Assembly: GCF_001650695.1 (NCBI RefSeq) | Contig: NZ_LWQS01000047.1 | Location: 1 to 64,000, forward strand | Length of the DNA stretch: 64,000 nucleotides | DNA from: Chloroflexus islandicus | GTDB taxonomy: Bacteria > Chloroflexota > Chloroflexia > Chloroflexales > Chloroflexaceae | Reading direction: 5' to 3' | Shown: in pieces, positions 49,700-59,110 of the stretch | How positions within the stretch are numbered: the stretch's first letter is position 1 | Layout: every line of letters starts with the position of its first letter | Position numbers and translations under genes: made by a program | Notes under the pieces: generated by a model | What the model saw: only the letters and a program-made list of their open reading frames with translations | The model's database searches: none | What the model was told of the DNA's origin: nothing

Positions 49700-50293
49700 A
49701 TGCCAACCACGAGCGAGATGTATGAACGCGGCGCCGCTGATGCCGAACGGGGCGAGTTCAACCCTTTCTATTACCAGCACTACTACTACTACCGGCAAGG
49801 GTACGACTCGGTGCGGCGCCGCCGCCAGTCGCGGTTTCCGTTGGCCGGATTCTTCATTGTGATCACCGTTATTGCGCTTGGCATAACGGTCACAGTGTGG
49901 TTGATCGGGCAGCGTGGCTCTCCCGCCGTTGCCCAACCGGTCGCTTCACCGGTCGCCGCGATCGCGTCAGCTACCCCGACCTCGCTCCCCCCTTCGCCGA
50001 CACCGCTCCCTTCACCGACGCCGAGCCCGACCCCGCCACCGCCAACCTTGCAGATTGGCGGGCGAGCGGTGGTGGTCAATGTGGGGAATGCGCCATTGCG
50101 GTTACGGGCCGCACCCGGTTTGCAGGCACGGGTGGTTGGCTCGCTGCCCGGCGGGAGAGCAGTGGTGTTGCGCGAGGGGCCGGTGCTCGCCGATGGATAC
50201 ACGTGGTGGCAGGTTGAGGTTGGCAATCAGCGCGGTTGGTGCGCTGTGATCGCGCCGGATGGGACGCAGTTCTTAGAACCGGTAGGGCAATAG
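49700..50293 (+). CDS. membrane-anchored SH3-domain protein with Pro/Thr linker
   Basis: 197 residues. A Tyr-rich cytoplasmic N-terminus (NPFYYQHYYYYRQGYD) is followed by one membrane helix (about 48-69), a Pro-Thr-Ser-rich linker (about 85-117, TPTSLPPSPTPLPSPTPSP) and a C-terminal bacterial SH3 domain (about 118-192, with LRLRAAPGLQARVVGSLPGG and WWQVEVGNQRGWCAV). The topology places the SH3b outside the membrane, where it probably binds peptidoglycan or another wall polymer. Its ribosome site is weak. It follows the SCP2-like gene closely and converges with the acyltransferase gene. Confidence 0.8.
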   Translation: MPTTSEMYERGAADAERGEFNPFYYQHYYYYRQGYDSVRRRRQSRFPLAGFFIVITVIALGITVTVWLIGQRGSPAVAQPVASPVAAIASATPTSLPPSPTPLPSPTPSPTPPPPTLQIGGRAVVVNVGNAPLRLRAAPGLQARVVGSLPGGRAVVLREGPVLADGYTWWQVEVGNQRGWCAVIAPDGTQFLEPVGQ

Positions 50294-50318
50294 CGGCGGG
50301 CATCCAAACCCGCCACTG

Positions 50319-50999
50319 CTACTGCCTTGTTGATGTCGTCGTTTCGAGCAGTGCGGCATACGGGCCACGCTGGGCGGGCGGCAGCATCGCGGCAATTTTG
50401 AGCATCATCTCAGTAGTAAGACGTTCCATCACATCGGCAGGGATCTTATTGTCGGGCAACGGCTCAATCCGGTACGGTTCGCCAATCGTAATATGCACCG
50501 GTTCGCGGCGCAAGGTGCCCCGGAAGCCGTGCTCGGTACCGGTAATTGCCATCGGCACGATCGGGACGCCGGCCTGCATCGCCAACCGGATCGCGCCGCC
50601 GCGTCCCGGCTGCAAGATGCCATTGCGGCTGCGGTGGCCTTCGGGGAAGATGAGCAGCACGGCGCCATTTCGTAACGCTTCGGCAGCCGCATCGAGCGCC
50701 GCCAGATCGCGCTTACCGCGCCGGATCGGGATCACATTCATATTGCGGAAGAACCAGCCGGCGATGGGGTTAGCAAAAATCTCGATCTTGGCCAGCCATG
50801 ACAATCGATAGCGGAATGGCAGCAACGCGCCAACGGCTGGGATGTCCACCCAATTAATGTGATTCATCACCAGAATCATCCCGCCTTGTTCGCGAGGAGG
50901 CAATCGCTCAACCCCCTCGATCGACCAGCGCCACCAGCCGATCAGGCGGAAGAAGTGAATGATGATGTAGAGCAACCCGTAGACGACATAAGCAAACAT
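50319..50999 (-). CDS. lysophospholipid acyltransferase (PlsC family)
   Basis: 226 residues. The acyltransferase motif NHxxxxD is NHINWVD (about 46-52), and the FPEGHRS block (about 118-124) binds the glycerol phosphate. An N-terminal hydrophobic segment (FAYVVYGLLYIIIHFFRL) anchors it in the membrane. It likely makes phosphatidic acid from lysophosphatidic acid. ATG 50999 has GAGG 6 bases upstream; a longer frame start lacks it. It is the most downstream gene of a leftward run of four. Confidence 0.92.
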   Translation of the reverse strand: MFAYVVYGLLYIIIHFFRLIGWWRWSIEGVERLPPREQGGMILVMNHINWVDIPAVGALLPFRYRLSWLAKIEIFANPIAGWFFRNMNVIPIRRGKRDLAALDAAAEALRNGAVLLIFPEGHRSRNGILQPGRGGAIRLAMQAGVPIVPMAITGTEHGFRGTLRREPVHITIGEPYRIEPLPDNKIPADVMERLTTEMMLKIAAMLPPAQRGPYAALLETTTSTRQ

Positions 51000-51009
51000 G
51001 ACGCCCTCA

Positions 51010-51441
51010 CTAGCGGCCCAGATCAAACCCAAAGACGAGCCGGCCACCTAACCACCCACCCACAAGAAGCAAGATCGCGCCGGCGATATGCCAGCCGAGA
51101 TAGGCGTTACGTTGGGCAGGGTCGTTGAGAATAGCTGGTTGCCGGCGCCGCATCAGCCAGACCCGGCCATAACACGCGCTGGCGGCCAAACTCGCCGCAG
51201 CGTGGCCGTTCGTCCATGAAATCACTGGATCATCGATGGCAAGGCCGGCCAATTGGCGCGCAGCGTCGAATAATCCGCTGGCAATAGCAACGAGCGCGCC
51301 GAGCAAGCCGAAGATCAGGCAATGAAATGCGCTCTGATCCCATTGCATGCGCCCGGTGCGCAGCGCGATCAACGTAAAGAGACTGCTGGCGAGCAGCAGC
51401 CCGATCGGAATATGGACGGTGGCAGGATGCAGTGCGTACAT
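51010..51441 (-). CDS. DUF2231-type membrane protein
   Basis: 143 residues with four hydrophobic segments. The HPATVHIPIGLLLASSLF start is the typical DUF2231 motif, and a histidine pair in the last helix (GWHIAGAILLLVGGW) may bind heme or metal. Start: a TATAAT at 51455-51450 ends 8 bases before ATG 51441, so a leaderless transcript is possible, though its TAAT also overlaps the stop region of the preceding gene, whose operon could equally drive it. GTG 51444 is an alternative start. The gene ends 10 bases before the PlsC-like start. Function unknown. Confidence 0.8.
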   Translation of the reverse strand: MYALHPATVHIPIGLLLASSLFTLIALRTGRMQWDQSAFHCLIFGLLGALVAIASGLFDAARQLAGLAIDDPVISWTNGHAAASLAASACYGRVWLMRRRQPAILNDPAQRNAYLGWHIAGAILLLVGGWLGGRLVFGFDLGR

Positions 51442-51450
51442 CACCTGCAA

Positions 51451-52074
51451 TTATACCATAGCTGCTGCTGGCTCGATGCGTGCTCGGCCAGCGCTCTGCT
51501 CGCCGAGCTGCTGGGCAATCGCGGCGGCGTGATTGGCCGGCAGATCGACAACCATCGTCACATCAGCGGCGAACGCCTCATCAACAATGACAGCGGCGTG
51601 CGCTTCAAGCAACCGCCGAATGGGCGCGTAATCGGGGTACGGGAGGCGGATCATCACCCGTTGGTAGATGATCCGTTCGGTTCGCGGCACGATGGCGAGC
51701 ACCGCGCGGGTAGCATCGCTATAGGCGCGCACGAGCCCGCCAACGCCGAGGAGTGTGCCGCCAAAATAGCGTGTCACGATCACGGTAATGTCGCCGAGAT
51801 CGGCGCCACGCAAGACGGCCATCATCGGGCGACCGGCGGTGCCGGCTGGTTCGCCATCGTCACTCATGCCGGCGATCGTGCTGGCGCCATAACCGACCAC
51901 ATAAGCGTAACAGTGGTGGGTGGCATCGGGCATCTCGGCGCGCACCGCGGCGATTGCGGCCCGTGCCGCTGCAACGGTGGGTGTCGGGATTGCTTGGGCA
52001 ATGAACCGTGACCCGCGCACGACGATCTCGGTGCGGGCCGGGGCAGCCGGAATAAGATAGGGTGTGGTATTCAT
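51451..52074 (-). CDS. YigZ/IMPACT family protein
   Basis: 207 residues. The IMPACT (UPF0029) N-terminal domain shows SRFIAQA, HHCYAYVVG and SDDGEPAGTAGRPM (about 75-88) and TRYFGGTLLGVGGLVRAY (about 105-122), the most conserved stretch of the family; a ferredoxin-like C-terminal domain follows. These proteins are linked to translation control; YigZ is of unknown biochemical role. ATG 52074 overlaps the upstream stop as ATGA, so it is coupled to the specificity-domain gene. Confidence 0.93.
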   Translation of the reverse strand: MNTTPYLIPAAPARTEIVVRGSRFIAQAIPTPTVAAARAAIAAVRAEMPDATHHCYAYVVGYGASTIAGMSDDGEPAGTAGRPMMAVLRGADLGDITVIVTRYFGGTLLGVGGLVRAYSDATRAVLAIVPRTERIIYQRVMIRLPYPDYAPIRRLLEAHAAVIVDEAFAADVTMVVDLPANHAAAIAQQLGEQSAGRARIEPAAAMV

Positions 52075-52946
52075 TGCTCTTGGGCCTGCCATAATGGTTG
52101 AGCGAGCTCATCAATCGCAGCTTCGATCGCTGCCAGTTCGCTCGCAAGCGCATAGTAACGGGAGCGGCCTTCGGCGTGGCGCGCGGCCCAGAAGGGCTGG
52201 AACGGTTCCGGGATCGGGTTGCGCAGGGCGCGGACAACTTCGGCGAGCAGTTCGCGAAATTCGAGTTCCCACCACCGTTGGAGCGCCACGCTCAGCGTGC
52301 TGCCGGGAGGGCCGAAATCGGCCAGCAGACGGCGGGCAAACTCGCGGGTGAGGGTATGTTGCTCGTGGGCCACTGCTACTGCCTGCGCCGCTAGCTCGGC
52401 AAGGCGACCGGCAATGGTGGTTGGCGGCGCTGGCAAGACAATGGTGTCAGTCGCCTGCTGCAAGCGGCGGCGACCGGCGCTGGCCGCGAGCAAGGCAAGT
52501 AACACATGATCGGCAGGCGCGAGGATGCGGATCGGGGCGATAGGAATCGCATTGCCGGCATCCCATGCGATGGCCGGGTGTTCACCAACGCCGATCAAGA
52601 TGCGCGGGATGGGGGCGGCGAGCGCCGGCTTCGCTGCGGGAGGCAATTCCCACCATAACGGCTCTGATACGTCAGCGTAAGCGCTCAGACGCTGGCCAAG
52701 GCCGGGGTGCCGCTTGACCAGATCCTCAACGCTGCTAATCGCATGGTTCTGGCTATAACCCGGTGGCAGGGCGAGCAGCCAGTGATCGCCTGTCGGGGTG
52801 TACCACGGACGAAGCGCGCCTGCATTAATCACTGGTCGTAACAAGGGTGCGCAAGCTGGCTCGAAGATAACCGCTTGATCGCGTTCGGCGCGGGTATACA
52901 GCAGTGCATGATGGGGAGCCGGAATACCGGCAAGGAGCGTGCGCAT
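52071..52946 (-). CDS. orphan TaqI-like DNA-specificity-domain protein
   Basis: 291 residues. It resembles, as I recall it, the C-terminal target-recognition part of type IIG (Eco57I/BREX PglX-like) enzymes: a VINAGALRPWYTPTGDHWLLAL core, a HPGLGQRLSAYADVSEPLWWEL segment and a WWELEFRELLAEVVRAL helix with an EAAIDELAQPLW ending. There is no methyltransferase or nuclease motif (no NPPY, no DPPY, no PD-ExK), so it lacks catalysis alone. It may be a relic, a decoy or an adapter. ATG 52946 chosen as the first Met after an initial weak start. It is the first gene of a leftward set with YigZ. Confidence 0.6.
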   Translation of the reverse strand: MRTLLAGIPAPHHALLYTRAERDQAVIFEPACAPLLRPVINAGALRPWYTPTGDHWLLALPPGYSQNHAISSVEDLVKRHPGLGQRLSAYADVSEPLWWELPPAAKPALAAPIPRILIGVGEHPAIAWDAGNAIPIAPIRILAPADHVLLALLAASAGRRRLQQATDTIVLPAPPTTIAGRLAELAAQAVAVAHEQHTLTREFARRLLADFGPPGSTLSVALQRWWELEFRELLAEVVRALRNPIPEPFQPFWAARHAEGRSRYYALASELAAIEAAIDELAQPLWQAQEQ

Positions 52947-52979
52947 AGCTTTATGGGTCGTGTTACAATACACATTATG

Positions 52980-52990
52980 GTATAGTATAC
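52980..52990. promoter_or_regulatory. palindrome in the SARP divergent leader
   Basis: GTATA-G-TATAC (52980-52990) is an 11-bp palindrome in the 140-bp AT-rich gap between the leftward specificity-domain gene and the rightward SARP gene. It is a possible operator and could also be a -10 region. Confidence 0.45.
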
Positions 52991-53086
52991 AACTGTATCA
53001 TACTTTGTCCGGCAATTGCGCTGATACGCGAACAATGACAAACGTCGCCTATGTGTGGCTTTTTCTGGTAGGTTAAGGAGCAGTCC

Positions 53087-56000
53087 ATGACCGAATTGGC
53101 CGAACATGCGCCATCGGTTGCGGTAAGCGCCCCATTATTACCCCTCAAGCTCTCGCCGCCGCCGGTGCGCGACGATGAAATGCTGCGCCGGGATTTGCAG
53201 GCGTTATTAGCCGAAGCGCGCCTGCTGCCGGTGACGGTGGTCGTGGCGCCGGCTGGGTATGGCAAAACCACCTTATTGGCCCAGTGGGCCGATCAACTCG
53301 CGCGCACCGGAGCGCAAGTGGCGTGGCTTGGTTTTGAGGCGAGCGATCAAGAGCCAGCCTTGCTGCTCGCGTATCTGATCGGTGCGATTCAGCGGATTTT
53401 GCCTCAGGCTGGTGAGCAAGCATTGCGCATCTTGCAGAGCGTATCCGGTTTGGAACGAGATTGGCCGCTGGTAGCCGGCGCATTGCTGAGCGACGTGCAA
53501 CGTGAGTTGCAATCACAAACGATGTTGATCCTCGACGATGTGCATTTGGTGAGCGATGGGCCGATTACGGCTGATCTGCTGGGCTATCTCTTGCGCGCCG
53601 CGCCGCCAAATTTGCATATTGTGATGGCTTCGCGCCGGCCGTTGACGTTTGCCCCGCTCCCGCGCCTGCGCGCTGAGGGGTTGTTGCTTGAGATTGGAGC
53701 AAATGATCTGTTGTTGCAACGGCACGAGGCGATCGAGTTGTTGCAACGAACTGGGGTGTCGTTGACGGATGATGAACTCGATCTGCTGCTCGAACGCACC
53801 GGCGGGTGGATGTTGAGCGTGCAGCTTGCGGTGCGCACGCTGGCCCGCCAGACGCCTGAGCAGCGCCGGGTGTATCTGCAAGGCTTGGCAACAAATCAGC
53901 ACGATCTGTTTGAGTATTTGGCTTCAGAGGTGTTGGCGGCGTTGCCGCCACGCTTGGTCGATCGCTTGATCTGCGCCGCTCTGCTTGGCCAAGCCAACCC
54001 CTCGTTGCTCGATGAGGCGTTGGGTGTTGATGATAGCGCCCAACTGATCGAGCAAGCAATTGCACTCGGCTTGCCGCTAACGGTTGATACCGGTGCGTCC
54101 AATGGCGAGCGGATTTTCCGCTTTCACCCGCTCTGGCAGCGCCTGTTAGCCGATCGAGCGCTGACCCGGTTTGATCGAGTGACGGTGCGTGACCTCCACG
54201 AACGGTTTGGGATGGTGCTGGCGCGCCATGATCAGATCGAGGCGGCGTTGCGCCATTTGGCGGCGACCGGCAACCCGGCAGCGATCGCGCACGCTCTGCG
54301 CGAGCATGCGTGGCCATTGATCGACTCGCCCCAGCGCGACAGCTTGCGGAATTGGATCGAGCGTCTCCCGCCGGAAGTGCGCGAGCGCGATCCTGAATTG
54401 CTCCACATGCAAGGCTGGAGTTTGTTCAATACCGATCGCGAGCGCGCGTTGCAGTTGATCAGCCAAGCAGCCGAACAATACCGGCTGGCCGGCGCTCCGG
54501 CGCAAGAGCTGCGCGCGCTGCGCGATATGGCAGTCCTCCTCTTCTGGTCTGATGCGCCGGTTGAGTTTGCGGCGGTGTGCCGCCGCGTCATTGCGGCAGC
54601 GGCGCGCGCCAACGATACGTGGTCGCGCGGCGCGGCGTTGGTTGGCTTGATGGCGCTCGCCTATAGCCAAGGGCGGTTTCGGGCCGCATTGCGGATCGCG
54701 CGCTGGGCCGATCGCCGCCCGCTCAGTGTGCTGTGGCAATGGCTGCTGGCTGCGCTGCGGGCGTCGATCTATACCCAGCAGGGTTGTCCGGCAGAAGCGA
54801 TGACGGCAATCAATGCTGCGCTTGAGTTGCCCCGCATCGATCGCAACGATATGCTGCGCCAGTCGTTGCTGTTGTTGCAGGCTATGGCGCTCTACCAGCA
54901 GGGGAAAGGCGAAGCCGCGCTCGATCAAGTGCAAGAATGTTATTACCGGTTGAGCGATTATGCTCCCGGTAGTGTGCTGGCCGGCAACGCCGCCTTAATC
55001 TTGGCCCTGTTGTTGATCGAACATGATCGGTATGAAGAGGCCGCCACGTCGTTACAGCGCGTGCGGCAAATCGTGGCCCATCTTGATGACCGCCTGTTGG
55101 GGGCGCGGGCCCGGATCGTGGAAATCTATGGGTTGTTGCGTAACCACCAGCCTGCCGCAGCGGCGGCGCAGGCGCTGGCGTTCTGGCAGAAACTGCGTGA
55201 ACAGCCGGTGGTAAGTGCGCAGCATCTCCCCTATTGCGATAGCCGGTATCTTAATACGCAGGATCTCTGGTTGCAGAGCCTGTTGCTGATTGCGATCGGT
55301 GAAGGCGGCGAACGTGATCAGGCGTTGGCGATAGCAGATGAACTGCTCTTGTTCATGGATCGGCGCTACGATGGTTTGTTCCGCGCCTTGATCCATATCT
55401 ACCGGGCCTATTTGGTGGCCCAGTGTCAGAGTAACTCGCCTACGATTAAGGAAGATTTGCTCTCGGCATGTGCGATTTGCGATCGCGCCGGTGTAGAATC
55501 GCTGCCCTTTTTGCCGCGCCCGGCGATGCTCTGGGCGATCAAGACGGCATTGCAGCTTGGGTTGTCGAGCCGGGCGATGATCGCTGCCCTCCGCCAGTTT
55601 GACACGACGACGCTGGCCTCGATCCTTATCCCGTTGCTCGATGAGTCGTTTCCGGTTGCGCTGCGTGTGCGCAGCGCGGGCCTGATCGGCGATTTGAGTG
55701 TTGTTAATGCGTATGGCACGCTGCGGGCATTATTGAAAGATCGCTCGCCCCACGTTCGCCAAGCTGCTCAGGATGCGCTTGAGCGGTTGAGCTATCGCCC
55801 GCCCTACCGGTTGATGATCCGCGCTTTGGGTGGCTTTCAAGTCTTGCGCGGCGATCAAGAGGTGCGCGATCGCGATTGGCGGAGCGTCAAGGCGCGCCAG
55901 TTGCTGCAATTGTTGCTGATCGAGCGCGGGCGTATGCTGCCGCGCGAGCAGATTATGGATATGCTCTGGCCCGGTCTCGATAGCGAGTCGGCGTCCAATA

Positions 56001-56581
56001 ATCTGCGGGTGACGATCAGCCGGTTGATTAAGGCGCTGGAGCCGGATCGGCCAGAAGGTGCGCCAACCTACTATATCCTTCAGCAAGGTGATACCTACGG
56101 CTTTAATATCGAGAGCGATCATTCGTATGATGTGGCTGATTTCGTGCAAGCCGTAGAGCGAGGCCGGCGCGAATTGCAGCGCAACCGGCGCACCGAGGCG
56201 CGTGAGGCCTTCCAAGTAGCGGTATCCCTCTATACTGGCCAATTTTTGCCTGATAGTTTATACGAAGATTGGTCGGTGGTGGAACGGGAGCGATTGGGGT
56301 TGTTGTTTACCGATGCGGCGCTCAGTTTGGGCCGCATTCTGTTTGACGAGGGGAAGTATCACGACGCCATTGCGTTGGGTTGGCGGGTGCTTGAATACGA
56401 TAAAGCGCAAGAAGAGGCGTACCAGTTGTTGATTCGCGGGTATGGGGCAATTGGTGAGCGCAGCACGGCTATCCGGTTGTACCAACGGTGCGTTGCCGCG
56501 CTGCGTGATGATCTCGGCGTTGATCCGTTGCCTGAGACAGTGGCATTGTTTGAACAGGTGCGCGGTAAGCGTGCATCGTAG
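53087..56581 (+). CDS. MalT-like ATPase fused to a SARP (BTAD) transcription activator
   Basis: 1164 residues. P-loop ATPase domain with GYGKTT (57-62) and MLILDDVHLV (about 144-153), then a winged-helix/TPR-like MalT arm through about residue 850. A HEAT-like patch (SPHVRQAAQDAL) precedes a C-terminal OmpR-type DNA-binding domain (about 905-1000) and a BTAD domain (about 1015-1160, DYSVDDFVQAV...LGVDPLPET). This is the reversed SARP layout of some large regulators, with DNA binding at the end. It would activate a pathway in response to an unknown ligand and ATP. AAGGAG precedes ATG. No obvious target operon is adjacent. Confidence 0.9.
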   Translation: MTELAEHAPSVAVSAPLLPLKLSPPPVRDDEMLRRDLQALLAEARLLPVTVVVAPAGYGKTTLLAQWADQLARTGAQVAWLGFEASDQEPALLLAYLIGAIQRILPQAGEQALRILQSVSGLERDWPLVAGALLSDVQRELQSQTMLILDDVHLVSDGPITADLLGYLLRAAPPNLHIVMASRRPLTFAPLPRLRAEGLLLEIGANDLLLQRHEAIELLQRTGVSLTDDELDLLLERTGGWMLSVQLAVRTLARQTPEQRRVYLQGLATNQHDLFEYLASEVLAALPPRLVDRLICAALLGQANPSLLDEALGVDDSAQLIEQAIALGLPLTVDTGASNGERIFRFHPLWQRLLADRALTRFDRVTVRDLHERFGMVLARHDQIEAALRHLAATGNPAAIAHALREHAWPLIDSPQRDSLRNWIERLPPEVRERDPELLHMQGWSLFNTDRERALQLISQAAEQYRLAGAPAQELRALRDMAVLLFWSDAPVEFAAVCRRVIAAAARANDTWSRGAALVGLMALAYSQGRFRAALRIARWADRRPLSVLWQWLLAALRASIYTQQGCPAEAMTAINAALELPRIDRNDMLRQSLLLLQAMALYQQGKGEAALDQVQECYYRLSDYAPGSVLAGNAALILALLLIEHDRYEEAATSLQRVRQIVAHLDDRLLGARARIVEIYGLLRNHQPAAAAAQALAFWQKLREQPVVSAQHLPYCDSRYLNTQDLWLQSLLLIAIGEGGERDQALAIADELLLFMDRRYDGLFRALIHIYRAYLVAQCQSNSPTIKEDLLSACAICDRAGVESLPFLPRPAMLWAIKTALQLGLSSRAMIAALRQFDTTTLASILIPLLDESFPVALRVRSAGLIGDLSVVNAYGTLRALLKDRSPHVRQAAQDALERLSYRPPYRLMIRALGGFQVLRGDQEVRDRDWRSVKARQLLQLLLIERGRMLPREQIMDMLWPGLDSESASNNLRVTISRLIKALEPDRPEGAPTYYILQQGDTYGFNIESDHSYDVADFVQAVERGRRELQRNRRTEAREAFQVAVSLYTGQFLPDSLYEDWSVVERERLGLLFTDAALSLGRILFDEGKYHDAIALGWRVLEYDKAQEEAYQLLIRGYGAIGERSTAIRLYQRCVAALRDDLGVDPLPETVALFEQVRGKRAS

Positions 56582-56800
56582 CTAGCTAGTAGCCTCAGAG
56601 GCGGTTTTGTTAGCCTCGGTGGGGGTGTGCTGTTGCAAGTGATTGTTGATAAAGGCTAAGAGTTCGTCGAGTTGGTCAATGCGGCACTCAAAGCCGGTGC
56701 CAATATGCTGGATCCGCCCGCTCCACCGTTGTGCTGCCGCGTCTTCGTTCTCGGCTACGACAATCCGCACTAGAAATGATTCGACTCGCCGAGTCGCCAT
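56582..56800 (-). CDS. small conserved-looking protein of unknown function
   Basis: 72 residues. A WSGRIQHIGTGFECRIDQLDELLAFI core resembles short strand-helix proteins recurring in this phylum (pattern W.G.I.H...G....F..L.ELL.FI). GAGGAAAG precedes ATG 56800. It converges with the SARP gene with no gap and diverges from leuB. An AGTAT-c-ATACT palindrome (56850-56860) lies upstream. No domain name can be given. Confidence 0.65.
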   Translation of the reverse strand: MATRRVESFLVRIVVAENEDAAAQRWSGRIQHIGTGFECRIDQLDELLAFINNHLQQHTPTEANKTASEATS

Positions 56801-56914
56801 ACGTTTCTTTCCTCGCTCTAGCATCTGTCACACGACTAGCAAACTTAGTAGTATCATACTGAGGCGTTCTTACCATTTCATAACCACGATCTAGATTGTG
56901 TTGCGAGGATTGCT

Positions 56915-57994
56915 GTGCAAGCTGTCATTGCAGTATTAGCCGGAGATGGGATCGGGCCGGAGGTGGTGGCGGAGGGGGTGAAGGTGTTGCAGGCGGTGGC
57001 GGCCCGCTTTGGCCACACCTTTACTCTGCGCGAGGCGTTGATCGGTGGGTGTGCGATTGATGCTGCCGGTGAGCCGTTGCCTGCCGAAACCGTGGCGTTG
57101 TGCCGCGAGGCTGATGCGGTGTTGCTCGGTGCGGTCGGCGGCCCCAAGTGGGATGATCCGCAGGCGAAGGTGCGGCCCGAACAGGGGTTGCTTGGTATTC
57201 GCAAGTCGCTCGGTTTGTTTGCTAACCTGCGCCCGGTGCAGGTGCATCCACGCTTGATCGATGCTTCGCCGTTGCGTCCTGAACGGCTGCAAGGCGTCGA
57301 TCTGATCGTGGTGCGCGAGTTGACCGGCGGAATCTATTTCGGCGAGAAGCGGCGCGAACGTGGCCCTGATGGCGAATGGGCCAGCGATCTCTGCATCTAT
57401 ACCGAAGAGGAGATTGTCCGGGTGGTGCGGGTGGCCGCGCAGTTGGCCCGCCGCCGCCGCGGCAAGCTGACTCTGGTTGATAAGGCGAATGTGCTCGAAA
57501 CCAGCCGGTTGTGGCGCAGTATCACGACTCGGCTGATGCGCGAGGAGTTCCCTGATCTGCAATTTGAGACCATGCTGGTTGATGCTTGCGCCATGCATCT
57601 CATCCGCCGTCCGGCTGATTTTGATGTGATCGTGACCGAGAATATGTTTGGCGACATTCTCACCGACGAAGCGGCGATGCTGGCCGGTTCGATGGGCATG
57701 TTGCCGTCGGCATCGCTAGGCAGCGGACGGATGGGGTTGTACGAGCCGATCCATGGTTCGGCTCCCGATATTGCCGGACAGGGGAAGGCGAACCCCTTGG
57801 CAACAATTTTGAGTGTGGCGATGCTGTTGCGCCACTCGCTCGATTTGGCCGCCGAGGCGGAGTGTGTCGAAGCGGCGGTAGCAGCGGTGATCGAACGCGG
57901 GATTGTCACCGCTGATATTGCCGCTCCCGGACAGCCTACGTATAGCACCGCCGCGGTTGGCGATGCGGTCGCCGCTGCGGTGGCTGGGTCATGA
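56915..57994 (+). CDS. leuB: 3-isopropylmalate dehydrogenase
   Basis: 359 residues from a GTG start after GCGAGGA. Oxidises and decarboxylates 3-isopropylmalate in leucine synthesis, using NAD. Diagnostic segments are [13 protein letters not shown] (7-19), [13 protein letters not shown] near 107, [10 protein letters not shown] near 135, [19 protein letters not shown] near 245-263 and [19 protein letters not shown] near 272-290. No leuC, leuD or ilv partners lie next to it. The array of repeats begins 90 bases downstream. Confidence 0.96.
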   Translation: MQAVIAVLAGDGIGPEVVAEGVKVLQAVAARFGHTFTLREALIGGCAIDAAGEPLPAETVALCREADAVLLGAVGGPKWDDPQAKVRPEQGLLGIRKSLGLFANLRPVQVHPRLIDASPLRPERLQGVDLIVVRELTGGIYFGEKRRERGPDGEWASDLCIYTEEEIVRVVRVAAQLARRRRGKLTLVDKANVLETSRLWRSITTRLMREEFPDLQFETMLVDACAMHLIRRPADFDVIVTENMFGDILTDEAAMLAGSMGMLPSASLGSGRMGLYEPIHGSAPDIAGQGKANPLATILSVAMLLRHSLDLAAEAECVEAAVAAVIERGIVTADIAAPGQPTYSTAAVGDAVAAAVAGS

Positions 57995-58081
57995 GTTTAC
58001 CGCAGAGGGCGCGGAGGATGTCTTTTTCATTCTCTGCGCTCTTGGGGTCGTTTCGCGCGAGCGCTGTCTCTTTTAGCCACC

Positions 58082-59110
58082 TTCCCAACGTTCACCTGTT
58101 GGAGGGAGAACAGAATATGTGATCCGGAACCCGGCCCGGAAGAGCCGGGCTGGGGTTACGAAGCCCGCTGCGCGGGCTGATGCCCTCACCCCCAGCCCCT
58201 CTCCCACTGGCGCGGGAGAGGGGAGTGGAGAGCTACGCTTTGAGGCATTGCCCAGCGATCGACCGCTGTACTCAATCAACCGTTCTGTCCGCCCCTCAAC
58301 CCCTGCTGGGGGGAAGACAGCATATGTGATTCGGAACCCGGCCCGGAAGGGCCGGGCTGGGGGTACGAAGCCCGCTGCGCGGGCTGATGCCCCCACCCCT
58401 TGCCCCTCTCCCACTGGGAGAGGGGTGATGGGGAGCGCAGCCCGGGACTGTACGGCGGACAGAACATCTGTCTGGAACCCGGCCCGGAAGGGCCGGGCTG
58501 GGGTGACGAAGCCCGCTGCGCGGGCTGATGCCCCCACCCCTTGCCCCTCTCCCGCTGGGGGAGGGGTGATGGGGAGCGCAGCCCGGGACTGTACGGCATT
58601 GCCCAGCGATCGACCGTTGTACTCAATCAACCGTTCTGTCTTTCAACCCCTGCTGGAGGGAAGACAGCATATGTGATCTGGAACCCGGCCCTGAAGGGCC
58701 GGGCTGGGGGTACGAAGTCCGCTGCGCGGGCTGATGCCCCTACCCCTTGCCCCTTCCCCGCTGGGAGAGGGGTGATGGGGAGCGCAGCCCGGGGCTGTAC
58801 GGCGGACAGAACATCTGTCTGGAACCCGGCCCTGAAGGGCCGGGCTGGGGTGACGAAGCCCGCTGCGCGGGCTGATGCCCCCACCCCTTGCCCCTCCCCC
58901 GCTGGGGGAGGGGTGATGGGGAGCGCAGCCCGGGACTGTACGGCGGACAGAACATCTGTCTGGAACCCGGCTCTGAAGGGCCGGGCTGGGGTTACGCAGC
59001 CCGCTGCGCGGGCTGATGCCCCCACCCCTTGCCCCTCTCCCACTGGCGCGGAGAGGAGAGTGTAGAGCTACGCTTTGAGGCATTGCCCTGCGATCAACGG
59101 TTGTACGCAA
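58082..59110. repeat. array of six composite triple-hairpin repeats
   Basis: About 1 kb of non-coding repeat lies between leuB and the mutase subunit. Each of six units has a CCCGGCC(C)...GGGCCGGG-type hairpin (at about 58130, 58337, 58478, 58684, 58825, 58966), an AGCCCGCTGCGCGGGCT hairpin and a CCCCTCTCCC...GGGAGAGGGG hairpin. Start spacings are 207, 141, 206, 141 and 141 bases; a 65-base insert (GCATTGCCCAGCGATCGACCG part) occurs in alternate copies. Long ORFs on either strand here are repeat artefacts. From 57995 to 58081 there is only a degenerate GCAGAGGGCGCGGAGG...CTCTGCGC hairpin, and 59111-59264 holds the mutase leader. Confidence 0.9.
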
